Part shown: positions 42,169 through 50,820 of the stretch, in pieces
Layout of the letters: every line of letters starts with the position of its first letter
Numbering within the stretch: the first letter of the stretch is position 1
Source of the DNA: Tepidibacter aestuarii
GTDB lineage: Bacteria; Bacillota; Clostridia; Peptostreptococcales; Peptostreptococcaceae
Length of the DNA: 64,000 bases
NCBI RefSeq assembly: GCF_934924865.1
Contig: NZ_OW235315.1
Coordinates: 1,426,001-1,490,000 of the forward strand
Direction of reading: 5' to 3'
Notes under the pieces: generated by a model
Seen by the model: the letters and a program-made list of their open reading frames with translations, nothing else
What the model was told of the DNA's origin: nothing
Databases searched by the model: none
Made by a program: the position numbers and the translations under genes

Positions 42169-42396
42169 ATGGATAAAATAAATTTAAGCAAAGAGAAAAA
42201 AGCAAAAATGATTTCGTCAATAAAAAAATATTTTCAAGATGAAAGAGATGAGAATTTAGGGGATTTAGCATCTTCTATGATTTTGGATTTTTTTATTAAG
42301 GAACTTGCCTCAGAGTTTTATAATCAAGGAGTGAGTGACTCATATAAATATATGAGTGACAGATTAGAAGAATTATTTGAAATTCAAAAATATTAG
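42169..42396 (+). CDS. DUF2164-family protein
   Basis: CAAAGGAGAAAGT precedes ATG 42169. The 75-residue helical protein has INLSKEKKAKMISSIKKYFQ, DERDENLGDLASSMILDFFI and ASEFYNQGVSDSYKYMSDRL. These match DUF2164, in which E-R-x-E-x-x-G-x-L-A-x-x-x-LLDF and YNQ-x-x-x-D are conserved. Function unknown. It starts a likely three-gene unit with the DUF1653 gene and recJ. Confidence 0.85.
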   Translation: MDKINLSKEKKAKMISSIKKYFQDERDENLGDLASSMILDFFIKELASEFYNQGVSDSYKYMSDRLEELFEIQKY

Positions 42397-42420
42397 CTAG
42401 AAATTGGGGAGAAATTTAAA

Positions 42421-42654
42421 ATGAAAAGAGAATTAAAAAAAGGAAGACTATATAGACATTTTAAGAACAAATTATATCTAGTAATAGATACAGTAAAGCA
42501 CTCTGAAACACAAGAAGACATGGTACTATATAAAGCCTTATATGGGGACTATGGGCTTTTTGTAAGACCGCTTGAAATGTTTCTTGAAGAGGTTCCTGAA
42601 GGAAAAGTAAATCCTATGAATCAAAAATATAGATTTGAACTTATTGAAGATTAG
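42421..42654 (+). CDS. DUF1653-family protein
   Basis: TTGGGGAGAAATTTAAA precedes ATG 42421. The 77-residue product begins MKRELKKGRLYRHFKNKLYL, followed by VIDTVKHSETQEDMVLYKAL, YGDYGLFVRPLEMFLEEV and a closing NQKYRFEL. This is the complete DUF1653 domain (G-x-YRHFKG-x-x-Y-x-V-x-x-x-A-x-H-SET...YQALYG...RPLEMF). Role unknown. It is 19 bases from the recJ start. Confidence 0.92.
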   Translation: MKRELKKGRLYRHFKNKLYLVIDTVKHSETQEDMVLYKALYGDYGLFVRPLEMFLEEVPEGKVNPMNQKYRFELIED

Positions 42655-42673
42655 ATATATTAAGGAGGCAGTA

Positions 42674-44356
42674 ATGAACAAGATTTGGGATGTAAAAGGA
42701 GAAAAAATACAAGGGCTATCTGTAGTTGAAAGTATACTTCACTATAAAGGTATAACAGATAAAAAAGAGATAGAAGAATTTTTAAGTGATAAGCCCAAAA
42801 AAACATACGACCCATTCCTTATAAAAAATATGAAGGAAGCTGTAGACAAGATAAAATGTCATATACAAAGCGGCAATAAAATAGTTATATTTGGAGATTA
42901 CGATGTAGATGGGGTTACATCATCTGCATTGTTGGTAGAGTTTTTTTCAAATATAACTTACAATATAGATTATTATATACCGAATAGATTCTCAGAAGGA
43001 TACGGTCTTAATAAAGATGCTATAAAAAGTATTAAAGAAGATATGGAAGCAGACCTAATTATAACTGTAGACAATGGAATTAGTTCATTTGATGAAGTCA
43101 ACTATGCTAAAGAAATAGGTCTAGATATTATAGTTACAGACCACCATAATCCGCCTGAAAAGCTTCCAGAGTGTATAATAATAAATGTAAAGCAAGATGA
43201 TGATGAGTATCCATTTAAAGAACTTTGTGGATGTGGAGTAGCCTTTAAGTTAGCTCAGGCTCTTCAAAGAGAATTAGATTTACCTAGGAGTACATTATCG
43301 GCTCCACTTGACCTTGTAGCGCTTGGAACAATAGCAGACCTTGTTCCATTAGTAGATGAAAATAGAACCTTAGTTAAGTACGGTTTAAAAAATATAAATT
43401 CAAATAAAAGATTAGGTATAGCTTCTTTAAGAAAAGAAGTTGGACTTGACGATAAAGAGATAAGTGCTGGGAGAATAGGATATGTGCTGGGACCGTGTTT
43501 TAATGCTGCGGGAAGAATTGAAGATGCAAAGCTTGGAGTAAAACTTCTCTTGGAAAAAAACGAAGATGAAGCAAAAAAAGTAGCAGCCATACTTCACAAT
43601 TTAAATTCTGAAAGACAGGCTATTCAAGAAAAAGGAGAAGAATTCTGTAGGTTATTAGTAGAAACTAATTATATGAATCATGACTTTTTAGTAGTAAGAG
43701 CAGATGGAGTATCAGAAGGAGTCATAGGAATTGTTGCGGGTAGAATAAAGGATTTATTCTATAAGCCGACTTTAGTAGTAACGAAAAGTGAAGAAGGGTA
43801 TCTTAAGGGAAGTGGAAGAAGTATAAAGGGTATTAATATATATGATGAACTTGTCAATGTTTCAGATTTATTCTTGGGATTTGGAGGCCACGAAATGGCA
43901 TGTGGATTCTCGCTAGAAGAAGATAAGCTAGATGAGTTAAGAGAAAAGCTTGATAGAAGAGCTAAAAAAATAAAGGATATAGATTCAAATATATTTGTTC
44001 CAAAGCTTAATGTAATGACAGAACTTGATGCAGAACAATTGAGTGTAGAACTTATAAATGAGATATCAAAGCTTGAGCCATATGGTATGGCTAATGCAAA
44101 ACCTCTATTTATGATTAAAGATATACAGGTAAATCCTAGTTGGACTAAGGGTTGTGGAAAGAATAATGTCCATTTAAAGCTTAGTGGAAAAAAGGGAAAT
44201 ACATTCTTAAGTGGAATAGGGTTTTCACTTGCTGAAAAATATGAAGCTTTAAATAATCAAAACACTGTTGATGTAGTATTTAGTCCGGAAATTAATGAAT
44301 ACAATGGAAAAGTTAGTCCTCAGATGGTTATGGAGGATATAAAGGAATCTAAATAA
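42674..44356 (+). CDS. recJ: Single-stranded-DNA exonuclease RecJ
   Basis: TAAGGAGGCAGTA sets the start at ATG 42674, after the DUF1653 gene. The 560-residue enzyme has the DHH-family motifs: IFGDYDVDGVTSSALL (about residue 75), IITVDNGISS, IVTDHHNPPE (DHH itself), GTIADLVPLVDENR, then the DHHA1 part with GVIGIVAGRI and FGGHEMACGFS, and a C-terminal OB domain. It degrades single-stranded DNA 5' to 3' with Mn2+ or Mg2+ during mismatch repair and recombination. All catalytic Asp/His residues are present. It is followed by an extensive hairpin region. Confidence 0.95.
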   Translation: MNKIWDVKGEKIQGLSVVESILHYKGITDKKEIEEFLSDKPKKTYDPFLIKNMKEAVDKIKCHIQSGNKIVIFGDYDVDGVTSSALLVEFFSNITYNIDYYIPNRFSEGYGLNKDAIKSIKEDMEADLIITVDNGISSFDEVNYAKEIGLDIIVTDHHNPPEKLPECIIINVKQDDDEYPFKELCGCGVAFKLAQALQRELDLPRSTLSAPLDLVALGTIADLVPLVDENRTLVKYGLKNINSNKRLGIASLRKEVGLDDKEISAGRIGYVLGPCFNAAGRIEDAKLGVKLLLEKNEDEAKKVAAILHNLNSERQAIQEKGEEFCRLLVETNYMNHDFLVVRADGVSEGVIGIVAGRIKDLFYKPTLVVTKSEEGYLKGSGRSIKGINIYDELVNVSDLFLGFGGHEMACGFSLEEDKLDELREKLDRRAKKIKDIDSNIFVPKLNVMTELDAEQLSVELINEISKLEPYGMANAKPLFMIKDIQVNPSWTKGCGKNNVHLKLSGKKGNTFLSGIGFSLAEKYEALNNQNTVDVVFSPEINEYNGKVSPQMVMEDIKESK

Positions 44357-44374
44357 TTACCACAATTATATAAT

Positions 44375-44398
44375 GCTTAAGCGGACCGTTGCTTAAGC
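44375..44398. terminator. Palindromic hairpin after recJ
   Basis: GCTTAAGC occurs twice as a self-complementary arm around GGACCGTT, giving an 8-bp stem with no T-run. It may be a processing site at the edge of the long hairpin that follows. Confidence 0.4.
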
Positions 44399-44400
44399 CC

Positions 44401-44603
44401 AAAACAAAGGGTATCAAAATACCGCGAATGTATTAAATATTTTTAATAAAACTAAGAATTACATCTTATTGAATATCCTGAAAGTTCTAAACTCTCTATC
44501 GGTCAGACAACGAACTTTCTTAACGGATATTCAAACGCTGTAATGCTAGTTTTATACAAAAATATTTAAATCATTCGCTAACATTTTAATACCCTTTATT
44601 TTG
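44401..44603. repeat. Giant imperfect hairpin of about 200 bp
   Basis: The first half, from AAAGGGTAT through CGAATG, AAATATTTTT, AAAACTA, ATTACA and GAATATCC to GAAAGTTC at 44,486, is matched in order by its inverse from GAACTTTC at 44,512 back through GGATATTC, TGTAAT, TAGTTTT, AAAAATATTT and CATTCG to ATACCCTTT at 44,598. The arms are roughly 80 bases with small bulges around a loop of about 25 bases. No frame is present. It could be a MITE, a structured RNA or a replication-associated element. Confidence 0.75.
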
Positions 44604-44703
44604 TAAGTATGGTTCTTAAATTTTAGATGGATTCAAAATATCGTTAATTGATATAATATAACAAGAAAACATGACAAAAAATCTAATGGAGGAGAGAGGA
44701 AGA

Positions 44704-45789
44704 ATGAAAAAAATATTTTTACTAGCATTTATTATAGTATGTTTTACAGTTAGTCAGGTATGTGCATTCTCACCATATGTAAGCTATAATCAATATTTTA
44801 AAAGTGTAAATAAGACTGCAAAGGTTGTACTTATCGATGTGAATAATCAAACTATAAAGCCTAAGGTAGGAAGGGCTCATGGGAAAATAGCTTCTGCTGA
44901 TTCTTTAAAGAATATGTCAGATATTAAAAAAACTGCTACTAATAGAATTATAGGAGGAATAAATGGAACATACTTTAGTGCATATGATGGATCGAATCTC
45001 CCTTATGGAACGCTTATAGAAGATGGTAAAGTAGTTCATATAGGAAATTATGGTTCTGTTATAGGGTTTACTAGTGATAACAAGATGATTATAGATAACC
45101 TTAATATAAATATAGATGGATATATAAATAGTGAAAAACAATTTTATGCTTGGGGACTTAATCATCCAAGAAGTGAAAAAGATGCAATAGTTATATATAC
45201 ACAAGAATATAATGACTCTATTTCTCCAAAAGGTGCAAAGGCAGTTATGATTGAAGATGGAGTAGTTAAGTACATAGTTGAGAATCAAGATAATCTATGG
45301 GTATCTCAAAATGGATTTATAATATTGTTTAATGAAGAAGTAAAATATTTAGTAGATAGATTTAAAATAGGAGATAAAGTATCTTATAAATGTGATTTTG
45401 AGTCACAAAATATAGATCAGACTGTAGAAGGTAATGTTAAATGGGAAGATGTTACATGTGCTATAGGAGCGGGACCAAGCCTTATAATAGATGGTGAAAT
45501 AACCGCAAATGGATCACAAGAGGGATTTTGGGAAAGTAAGATAAATACGTCTCGTGCTCAAAGAAGTTTTATAGGATATACTTATGATAATAAATTTGTT
45601 ATGGGAACTGTTTCAAATGCAAATTTAAAGGAATTAGCTCAGATATGCAAAGAAATGAATCTTAAGGGAGCTATGTGTATGGATGGAGGAGCTTCATCTA
45701 GCCTTTATTATCAAGGTAAGTATATAACCTTACCTGGAAGAAATATAAATAATGCACTTGTTTTTGCTGAGGAAGTTGTGAGTCAATAG
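44704..45789 (+). CDS. Secreted phosphodiester glycosidase-family protein
   Basis: GGAGGAGAGAGGAAGA sets the start at ATG 44704. A signal peptide (KKIFLLAFIIVCFTVSQVCA) is followed by the NAGPA/phosphodiester-glycosidase fold: NRIIGGINGTYFSAYDGSNL, PYGTLIEDGKVVHIGN, AIGAGPSLIIDGEI, RSFIGYTYDNKFVMGTVSNA, and ALCMDGGASSS-type sequence AMCMDGGASSSLYYQGK near residue 325. In human NAGPA this domain removes GlcNAc from phosphodiesters; bacterial members act on envelope or exopolysaccharide phosphodiesters. It is exported and 361 residues long, a single domain without SH3 or cell-wall-binding repeats. It is monocistronic with a strong terminator. Confidence 0.87.
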   Translation: MKKIFLLAFIIVCFTVSQVCAFSPYVSYNQYFKSVNKTAKVVLIDVNNQTIKPKVGRAHGKIASADSLKNMSDIKKTATNRIIGGINGTYFSAYDGSNLPYGTLIEDGKVVHIGNYGSVIGFTSDNKMIIDNLNINIDGYINSEKQFYAWGLNHPRSEKDAIVIYTQEYNDSISPKGAKAVMIEDGVVKYIVENQDNLWVSQNGFIILFNEEVKYLVDRFKIGDKVSYKCDFESQNIDQTVEGNVKWEDVTCAIGAGPSLIIDGEITANGSQEGFWESKINTSRAQRSFIGYTYDNKFVMGTVSNANLKELAQICKEMNLKGAMCMDGGASSSLYYQGKYITLPGRNINNALVFAEEVVSQ

Positions 45790-45792
45790 AAT

Positions 45793-45840
45793 AAAAATAA
45801 GAAATGCCTAGAATCATGATTCTAGGCATTTCTTATTTTT
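45793..45840. terminator. Strong bidirectional terminator
   Basis: AAATAAGAAATGCCTAGAATC and its complement form a stem of about 21 bp between two convergent genes, with A and T runs at its base. Confidence 0.88.
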
Positions 45841-45847
45841 ATTAATA

Positions 45848-46009
45848 CTATTCCATTTCAAAACTTGCACAATCTGTTGACTCTACAGAAGTAGCATTTG
45901 GCGTATGCTTCTTAACCTCAATATGATCAAGAGTACAGTTATTAATAGCTTGAGCATGATGTTTACATTCTGTTACATCACAACCTATATGAGTATTTCC
46001 TTGGTTCAT
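45848..46009 (-). CDS. DUF1540-domain protein
   Basis: TTAGGAGGTGTATTT precedes ATG 46009. The 53-residue product reads GCDVTECKHHAQAINNCTLD, HIEVKKHTPNATSVESTDCA and SFEME. Four conserved cysteines in the order C-x-V-x-x-C-x-H-x9-C...TDCASF define DUF1540, a small probable metal-binding module of clostridia. Its role is unknown. It is convergent with the glycosidase-family gene and divergent from the hydrogenase operon. Confidence 0.88.
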   Translation of the reverse strand: MNQGNTHIGCDVTECKHHAQAINNCTLDHIEVKKHTPNATSVESTDCASFEME

Positions 46010-46179
46010 AAATACACCTCCTAAAATTGACTCAAAAATAGTATTAACTTTATGAATATATTAATTACAGGAAATTATTTACAATTAAAAACAAGTAAAT
46101 TTTATATAATAAAATGGATTAATTTATGCAAGTATAGTACTTAAATATTTTAAATTAATCGTATTTATATAGGAGAAAG

Positions 46180-46231
46180 ATGAAAAATATGGAAAAGATC
46201 AATAGATATTGACTATCAATATCTATTGATG
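46180..46231 (+). promoter_or_regulatory. Leader frame and perfect hairpin before the hydrogenase operon
   Basis: AGGAGAAAG precedes ATG 46180, starting a 10-residue frame (MKNMEKINRY) that stops at 46210-46212. The stop codon lies in a hairpin made of ATCAATAGATATTG and CAATATCTATTGAT. The first hydrogenase gene starts 80 bases later. The pair may be an attenuator or operator for the operon. A promoter is not clear. Confidence 0.4.
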
Positions 46232-46311
46232 TAGAATGTTATTTGATGAATAAAGTCAAAAGTAGCAAAAAAATGTTTAGAATGATATTTAATATCGAAG
46301 GGAGAGGTGAA

Positions 46312-47211
46312 ATGAGAATATCAAGAAGGGACTTCTTAAAATGGTGTACAGCATCAGCTGCAGCAATAGGACTAACTAAGATAGAGTTAGAAAAATTAGA
46401 AGATGTAGTTTTTGCTGCAGAATCAGCCCCACCAGTTGTTTGGCTTCAAGGATCAGGTTGTTCAGGTTGTTCTATATCATTACTGAACACAATACAAGAA
46501 ACTACAATAGATGATTTGTTAATTAACAAAATAAGCATGAAGTATCATCATAATTTAATGACTGCAGCAGGAGATCTAGCTATATCTGCTATAGATCAAA
46601 CTGTTTCACAGTATGATGGAAAATTTATATTAGTTGTTGAGGGCGCAGTTCCTACAGCTAATAATGGTACATATTGTGTTTTAACTGAAAAAGATGGACA
46701 GCCATGGACCATGCTTGATGCAGTTAAAGAATTAGGATCTAAAGCTAAGTATGTTATAGCTGCTGGGACATGTGCTTCTTTTGGGGGAGTTCCAAAAGTG
46801 GGACCAAATCCTACTGGTATTAAGAGATTAGATAAAGAAATTTTAAATGGATTAACTAAAAATAAAATAATAAACCTTCCAGGTTGTCCTGCACATCCAT
46901 ATACACTTACGAAAACAATAGTAGATTTATTGCTTTATGGTATGCCCAATTTAGATAGAGAAGGAAGACCTGAAGCATATTATAGAGAAAAAATACATGG
47001 ATTATGTCCAAGAAGAGGAACAGGTCAATCATCTCAATTAGGAGAGACCGGATGTTATAAAGGATTAGGATGCCAAGGACCCAGAACAAATAATAATTGT
47101 CCAATTAGAAAGTGGAATAATAAAGTGAATTGGTGCGTTGAATCAGGACAGCCTTGTATTTCCTGTGCATCACAAGATTTTGGAGAACAGCCAATTTACA
47201 AATTTGAATAA
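46312..47211 (+). CDS. hyaA: [NiFe] hydrogenase small subunit, Tat-exported, copy 1
   Basis: GGGAGAGGTGAA sets the start at ATG 46312. Of 299 residues, the first 40 form a Tat signal (RISRRDFLKWCTASAAAIGL, ending near VFAAES). The mature part binds three Fe-S clusters: GSGCSGCSISLL for the proximal cluster, AAGTCASFGGVPKVGPNP, LPGCPAHPYT, and the C-terminal Cys-rich CYKGLGCQG...NNCPIRKWNNKVNWC...PCISC for the medial and distal clusters. There is no C-terminal membrane anchor, so membrane contact must come from a partner. It passes electrons from the [NiFe] site of the large subunit. It begins the long hydrogenase operon. Confidence 0.95.
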   Translation: MRISRRDFLKWCTASAAAIGLTKIELEKLEDVVFAAESAPPVVWLQGSGCSGCSISLLNTIQETTIDDLLINKISMKYHHNLMTAAGDLAISAIDQTVSQYDGKFILVVEGAVPTANNGTYCVLTEKDGQPWTMLDAVKELGSKAKYVIAAGTCASFGGVPKVGPNPTGIKRLDKEILNGLTKNKIINLPGCPAHPYTLTKTIVDLLLYGMPNLDREGRPEAYYREKIHGLCPRRGTGQSSQLGETGCYKGLGCQGPRTNNNCPIRKWNNKVNWCVESGQPCISCASQDFGEQPIYKFE

Positions 47212-48391
47212 ATTATAAAGTAAGCATTAAATTTAAGTATTAACAAAACTTTAACACAAACAACACATAAATTTCATTTTTTATACTGATTCTTTAATTA
47301 TAATGAAATATAGGAAAACTTAACTATATTTTTTATAAAGGGGGACAAAAAATGAGAATATCAAGAAGAGATTTCCTAAAATGGTGTACAGCATCAGCTG
47401 CAGCTATAGGGCTAACTAAAGTTGAATTAGAAAAATTAGAAGATGTAGTTTTTGCCGCAGAATCAGCACCACCAGTTATTTGGCTTCAGGGATCAGGTTG
47501 TTCAGGTTGTTCTATATCACTACTGAACACAATACAAGAAACTACAATAGACGATTTGTTAATTAACAAAATAAGCATGAAGTATCATCATAATTTAATG
47601 ACTGCAGCAGGAGATCTAGCTATATCTGCTATAGACCAGACTGTTTCACAGTATGATGGAAAATTTATATTAGTTGTTGAGGGCGCAGTTCCTACAGCTA
47701 ATAATGGTACATATTGTGTTTTAACTGAAAAAGATGGACAGCCATGGACCATGCTTGATGCAGTTAAAGAATTAGGATCTAAAGCTAAGTATGTTATAGC
47801 TGCTGGGACATGTGCTTCTTTTGGGGGAGTTCCAAAAGTGGGACCAAATCCTACTGGTATTAAGAGATTAGATAAAGAAATTTTAAATGGATTAACTAAA
47901 AATAAAATAATAAACCTTCCAGGTTGTCCTGCACATCCATATACACTTACGAAAACAATAGTAGATTTATTGCTTTATGGTATGCCCAATTTAGATAGAG
48001 AAGGAAGACCTGAAGCATATTATAGAGAAAAAATACATGGATTATGTCCAAGAAGAGGAACAGGTCAATCATCTCAATTAGGAGAGACCGGATGTTATAA
48101 AGGATTAGGATGCCAAGGACCCAGAACAAATAATAATTGTCCAATTAGAAAGTGGAATAATAAAGTGAATTGGTGCGTTGAATCAGGACAGCCTTGTATT
48201 TCCTGTGCATCACAAGATTTTGGAGAACAGCCAATTTACAAATTTGAATAAATTATAAAGTAAGCATTAAATTTAAGTATTAACAAAACTTTAACACAAA
48301 CAACACATAAATTTCATTTTTTATACTGATTCTTTAATTATAATGAAATATAGGAAAACTTAACTATATTTTTTATAAAGGGGGACAAAAA
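47212..48391 (+). repeat. 1,040-bp tandem duplication unit in the hydrogenase small-subunit genes
   Basis: The starts of the three small-subunit genes are exactly 1,040 bases apart. The spacers 47,212-47,351 and 48,252-48,391 look identical over 140 bases. The DNA from about 46,611 to 47,351 appears identical to 47,651 to 48,391, and the 5' part of copy 2 equals that of copy 3. Such identity suggests a very recent event. Confidence 0.9.
47352..48251 (+). CDS. hyaA: [NiFe] hydrogenase small subunit, copy 2 (recombinant)
   Basis: AAAGGGGGACAAAAA precedes ATG 47352. The 299-residue protein differs from copy 1 only near the N-terminus (KVELEKL for KIELEKL; PVIWLQG for PVVWLQG). At DNA level, the first roughly 200 bases match copy 3 exactly, while everything from about 47,651 to the end, plus the following 140-bp spacer, matches copy 1. 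The gene is thus a hybrid created by unequal crossover between copies 1 and 3. All Tat and cluster motifs are intact, so it should be functional. Confidence 0.95.
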   Translation: MRISRRDFLKWCTASAAAIGLTKVELEKLEDVVFAAESAPPVIWLQGSGCSGCSISLLNTIQETTIDDLLINKISMKYHHNLMTAAGDLAISAIDQTVSQYDGKFILVVEGAVPTANNGTYCVLTEKDGQPWTMLDAVKELGSKAKYVIAAGTCASFGGVPKVGPNPTGIKRLDKEILNGLTKNKIINLPGCPAHPYTLTKTIVDLLLYGMPNLDREGRPEAYYREKIHGLCPRRGTGQSSQLGETGCYKGLGCQGPRTNNNCPIRKWNNKVNWCVESGQPCISCASQDFGEQPIYKFE

Positions 48392-49312
48392 ATGAGAATA
48401 TCAAGAAGAGATTTCCTAAAATGGTGTACAGCATCAGCTGCAGCTATAGGGCTAACTAAAGTTGAATTAGAAAAATTAGAAGATGTAGTTTTTGCCGCAG
48501 AATCAGCACCACCAGTTATTTGGCTTCAGGGATCAGGTTGTTCAGGTTGTTCTATATCACTACTGAACACAATACAAGAAACTACAATAGACGATTTATT
48601 AATTAACAAAATAAGCATGAAGTATCATCATAATTTAATGACTGCAGCAGGTGATTTAGCTATATCTGCTATAGACCAGACTGTTTCACAATATAATGGA
48701 CAATTCATATTAGTTGTTGAAGGGGCTGTTCCTACAGCTAACAATGGTATTCATTGTGTTTTAACCGAAAAAAATGGTCAACCATGGACAATGCTTGATG
48801 CAGTTAAAGAATTAGGACCTAAAGCTAAGTATGTTATAGCTGCGGGAACATGTGCTTCTTTCGGAGGAGTGGCTAAGGTAGGACCAAACCCTACTGGTAT
48901 TAAGAGATTAGATAGAGATATATTATATGGACAAACAAAAAATAGGATAATTAATCTTCCGGGTTGTCCTGTTCATCCACATACACTAACTAAAACTATA
49001 ATAGATCTTCTGTTATATGGTATGCCGAATTTAGATTCTAGGGGTAGGCCAAGAGCATTTTTTGGATATGAAATACATGAAAAATGTCCTTTTAAAGAAT
49101 ACGATGAAGTGAAAACTCTTGGAGTGACGGGTTGTTATGAAGACTTAGGGTGTAAAGGGCCTGATACGGATAATAATTGCCCTGGTAGAAAATGGAATAA
49201 TAAAGTAAATTGGTGTATTGCAGCAGGTCATATGTGTATAGGTTGTGCAGGTGAAAATTTTGCAAGTGGAGCATTTTATAAGTTTGGAAGATCAGGTGGA
49301 TATGATGATTAG
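48392..49312 (+). CDS. hyaA: [NiFe] hydrogenase small subunit, copy 3 (divergent C-terminus)
   Basis: AAAGGGGGACAAAAA precedes ATG 48392. The first 95 residues equal copy 2, but from about residue 100 it diverges (QYNGQFILVVEGAVPTANNG; KVGPNPTGIKRLDRDILYGQ). Its distal-cluster region reads HEKCPFKEYDEVKTLGVTGC, DTDNNCPGRKWNNKVNWCIA and HMCIGCAGENF, with a longer tail GAFYKFGRSGGYDD. Cluster cysteines are conserved. The different surface around the distal cluster could mean a different electron acceptor from copies 1 and 2. It lies directly upstream of the single large-subunit gene. Confidence 0.95.
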   Translation: MRISRRDFLKWCTASAAAIGLTKVELEKLEDVVFAAESAPPVIWLQGSGCSGCSISLLNTIQETTIDDLLINKISMKYHHNLMTAAGDLAISAIDQTVSQYNGQFILVVEGAVPTANNGIHCVLTEKNGQPWTMLDAVKELGPKAKYVIAAGTCASFGGVAKVGPNPTGIKRLDRDILYGQTKNRIINLPGCPVHPHTLTKTIIDLLLYGMPNLDSRGRPRAFFGYEIHEKCPFKEYDEVKTLGVTGCYEDLGCKGPDTDNNCPGRKWNNKVNWCIAAGHMCIGCAGENFASGAFYKFGRSGGYDD

Positions 49313-49383
49313 AATAAATATAACTAACTAGATTAGATAATTAGTTATAAAATTTAGTAAATTTGGAAGGAGAGATGCAAGCA

Positions 49384-50820
49384 ATGGCAACTAAAATAAA
49401 GTTAGATCCTGTAACTAGGCTTGAAGGACACTTAAAAATTGAAGTTGAAGTAGATAGCAATAATAAAGTAATAAATGCACATAGTACAGGAAATATGTTT
49501 AGAGGGTTTGAAAAAATATTAGTTGGAAGAGACCCAAGAGATGCTATACATATAACACAAAGAATATGCGGACTTTGCCCTGTAAGTCATAGTGTAGCTT
49601 CAGTAAAAGCAGTAGAAGACTCTTTTGGATATAAGCCTTCTGTTAATGCAATGTTAATGAGAAACCTTATTCTAGGCGGGAATTATTTATCTGATCATAT
49701 ATTACAATTTTATCATTTAACATTACTTGACTATGCTAAAGGACCTCAACAAAGCCCTTGGACTCCTGGCTATGATGTTGATTATAGATTAACTGATTCT
49801 GAAAATAGCGCTTTAATAAATAACTACATAAAGGCACTAGAAATAAGAAGAAAAGCTCATGAAATGACAGCTATATTCTCAGGAAAAATTCCTCATGTTA
49901 TGTCAATAGCTCCAGGTGGGGTAACTCAAAAACTTACAAGCACTAATATAGCTAAATTTAAAACTTATTTAAATGAAGTAAAATCATTTATAGATAATGA
50001 ATACATGAATGACTTAAATTTATTAGCGGATAGATATAGTGATTACTATAACATAGGAAAAGGTTGTGGGAATTTACTTACATATGGTGTATTTGATATA
50101 GATACTAACGGAAACACGTTATTCAAATCTGGAATATACAAGAATGGTGTATATAGTTCTATTGATATCTCAAAGATAAAAGAGTACGCAAAATATTCTT
50201 GGTACACTAATGATTCTGGAAATAGACATCCATCAAGTGGAAAAACAGAACCAAGTTATGGTAAAAGTGGGGCATACTCATGGCTAAAATCTCCTAGATA
50301 CAATGGGGAAGTATTTGAAGTTGGACCTCTTGCAAGAATGTTCATGAATGGAGAATATACTAGAGGTATTTCCGTAATGGATAGACATATGGCTAGAGGA
50401 CTTGAAACTAAGAAATTGGCATCAGAAATGCTTAATTGGCTTAATTCACTATCAACTTCATCAAGTAATTATACTCAATTATCACTACCTTCATCAGGAA
50501 CTGGTGTAGGACTTACAGAGGCACCAAGAGGAGCGTTAGGACACTGGCTAAACTTTAATAATCAAAGCTTAACTAATTATCAAGTACTAACTCCTACTTG
50601 CTGGAATGTTTCGCCAAGAGACGATTTTAATCAAATGGGAGCATTAGAGCAAGCATTAATCGGTGTAACAATACAAGATACAACTCAGCCAATTGAATTA
50701 TTGAGAATCGTTCACTCTTTTGACCCGTGCACAGGTTGTTCAATACATGTAATGGATTCAGAAAAAAATATTAAGTCAAAATTTGTAGTATCAACACCAA
50801 ATCCTAACGGAGCAATTTAA
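49384..50820 (+). CDS. hyaB: [NiFe] hydrogenase large subunit
   Basis: GGAAGGAGAGATGCAAGCA sets the start at ATG 49384. The 478-residue protein begins with KLDPVTRLEGHLKIEVEV. The two metal-binding motifs are L1 ITQRICGLCPVSHS (Cys62, Cys65) and L2 HSFDPCTGCSIHVM (Cys449, Cys452), whose four cysteines hold the Ni-Fe(CN)2CO site. All are Cys, not Sec. After His455 a 23-residue tail remains, to be cut off by the protease encoded next once nickel is inserted. It has no signal peptide and is expected to be carried out with a small subunit through Tat. One large subunit serves three small-subunit genes. Confidence 0.97.
   Translation: MATKIKLDPVTRLEGHLKIEVEVDSNNKVINAHSTGNMFRGFEKILVGRDPRDAIHITQRICGLCPVSHSVASVKAVEDSFGYKPSVNAMLMRNLILGGNYLSDHILQFYHLTLLDYAKGPQQSPWTPGYDVDYRLTDSENSALINNYIKALEIRRKAHEMTAIFSGKIPHVMSIAPGGVTQKLTSTNIAKFKTYLNEVKSFIDNEYMNDLNLLADRYSDYYNIGKGCGNLLTYGVFDIDTNGNTLFKSGIYKNGVYSSIDISKIKEYAKYSWYTNDSGNRHPSSGKTEPSYGKSGAYSWLKSPRYNGEVFEVGPLARMFMNGEYTRGISVMDRHMARGLETKKLASEMLNWLNSLSTSSSNYTQLSLPSSGTGVGLTEAPRGALGHWLNFNNQSLTNYQVLTPTCWNVSPRDDFNQMGALEQALIGVTIQDTTQPIELLRIVHSFDPCTGCSIHVMDSEKNIKSKFVVSTPNPNGAI

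Noticed and set aside
44917..45288. Minus-strand frame of 123 codons
   Set aside because: It is antisense to the intact phosphodiester-glycosidase-family gene and has no ribosome site.
49384..50820. Possible selenocysteine in the hydrogenase large subunit
   Set aside because: Both metal-binding motifs read Cys-x-x-Cys with no in-frame TGA, so this is a plain [NiFe] enzyme.
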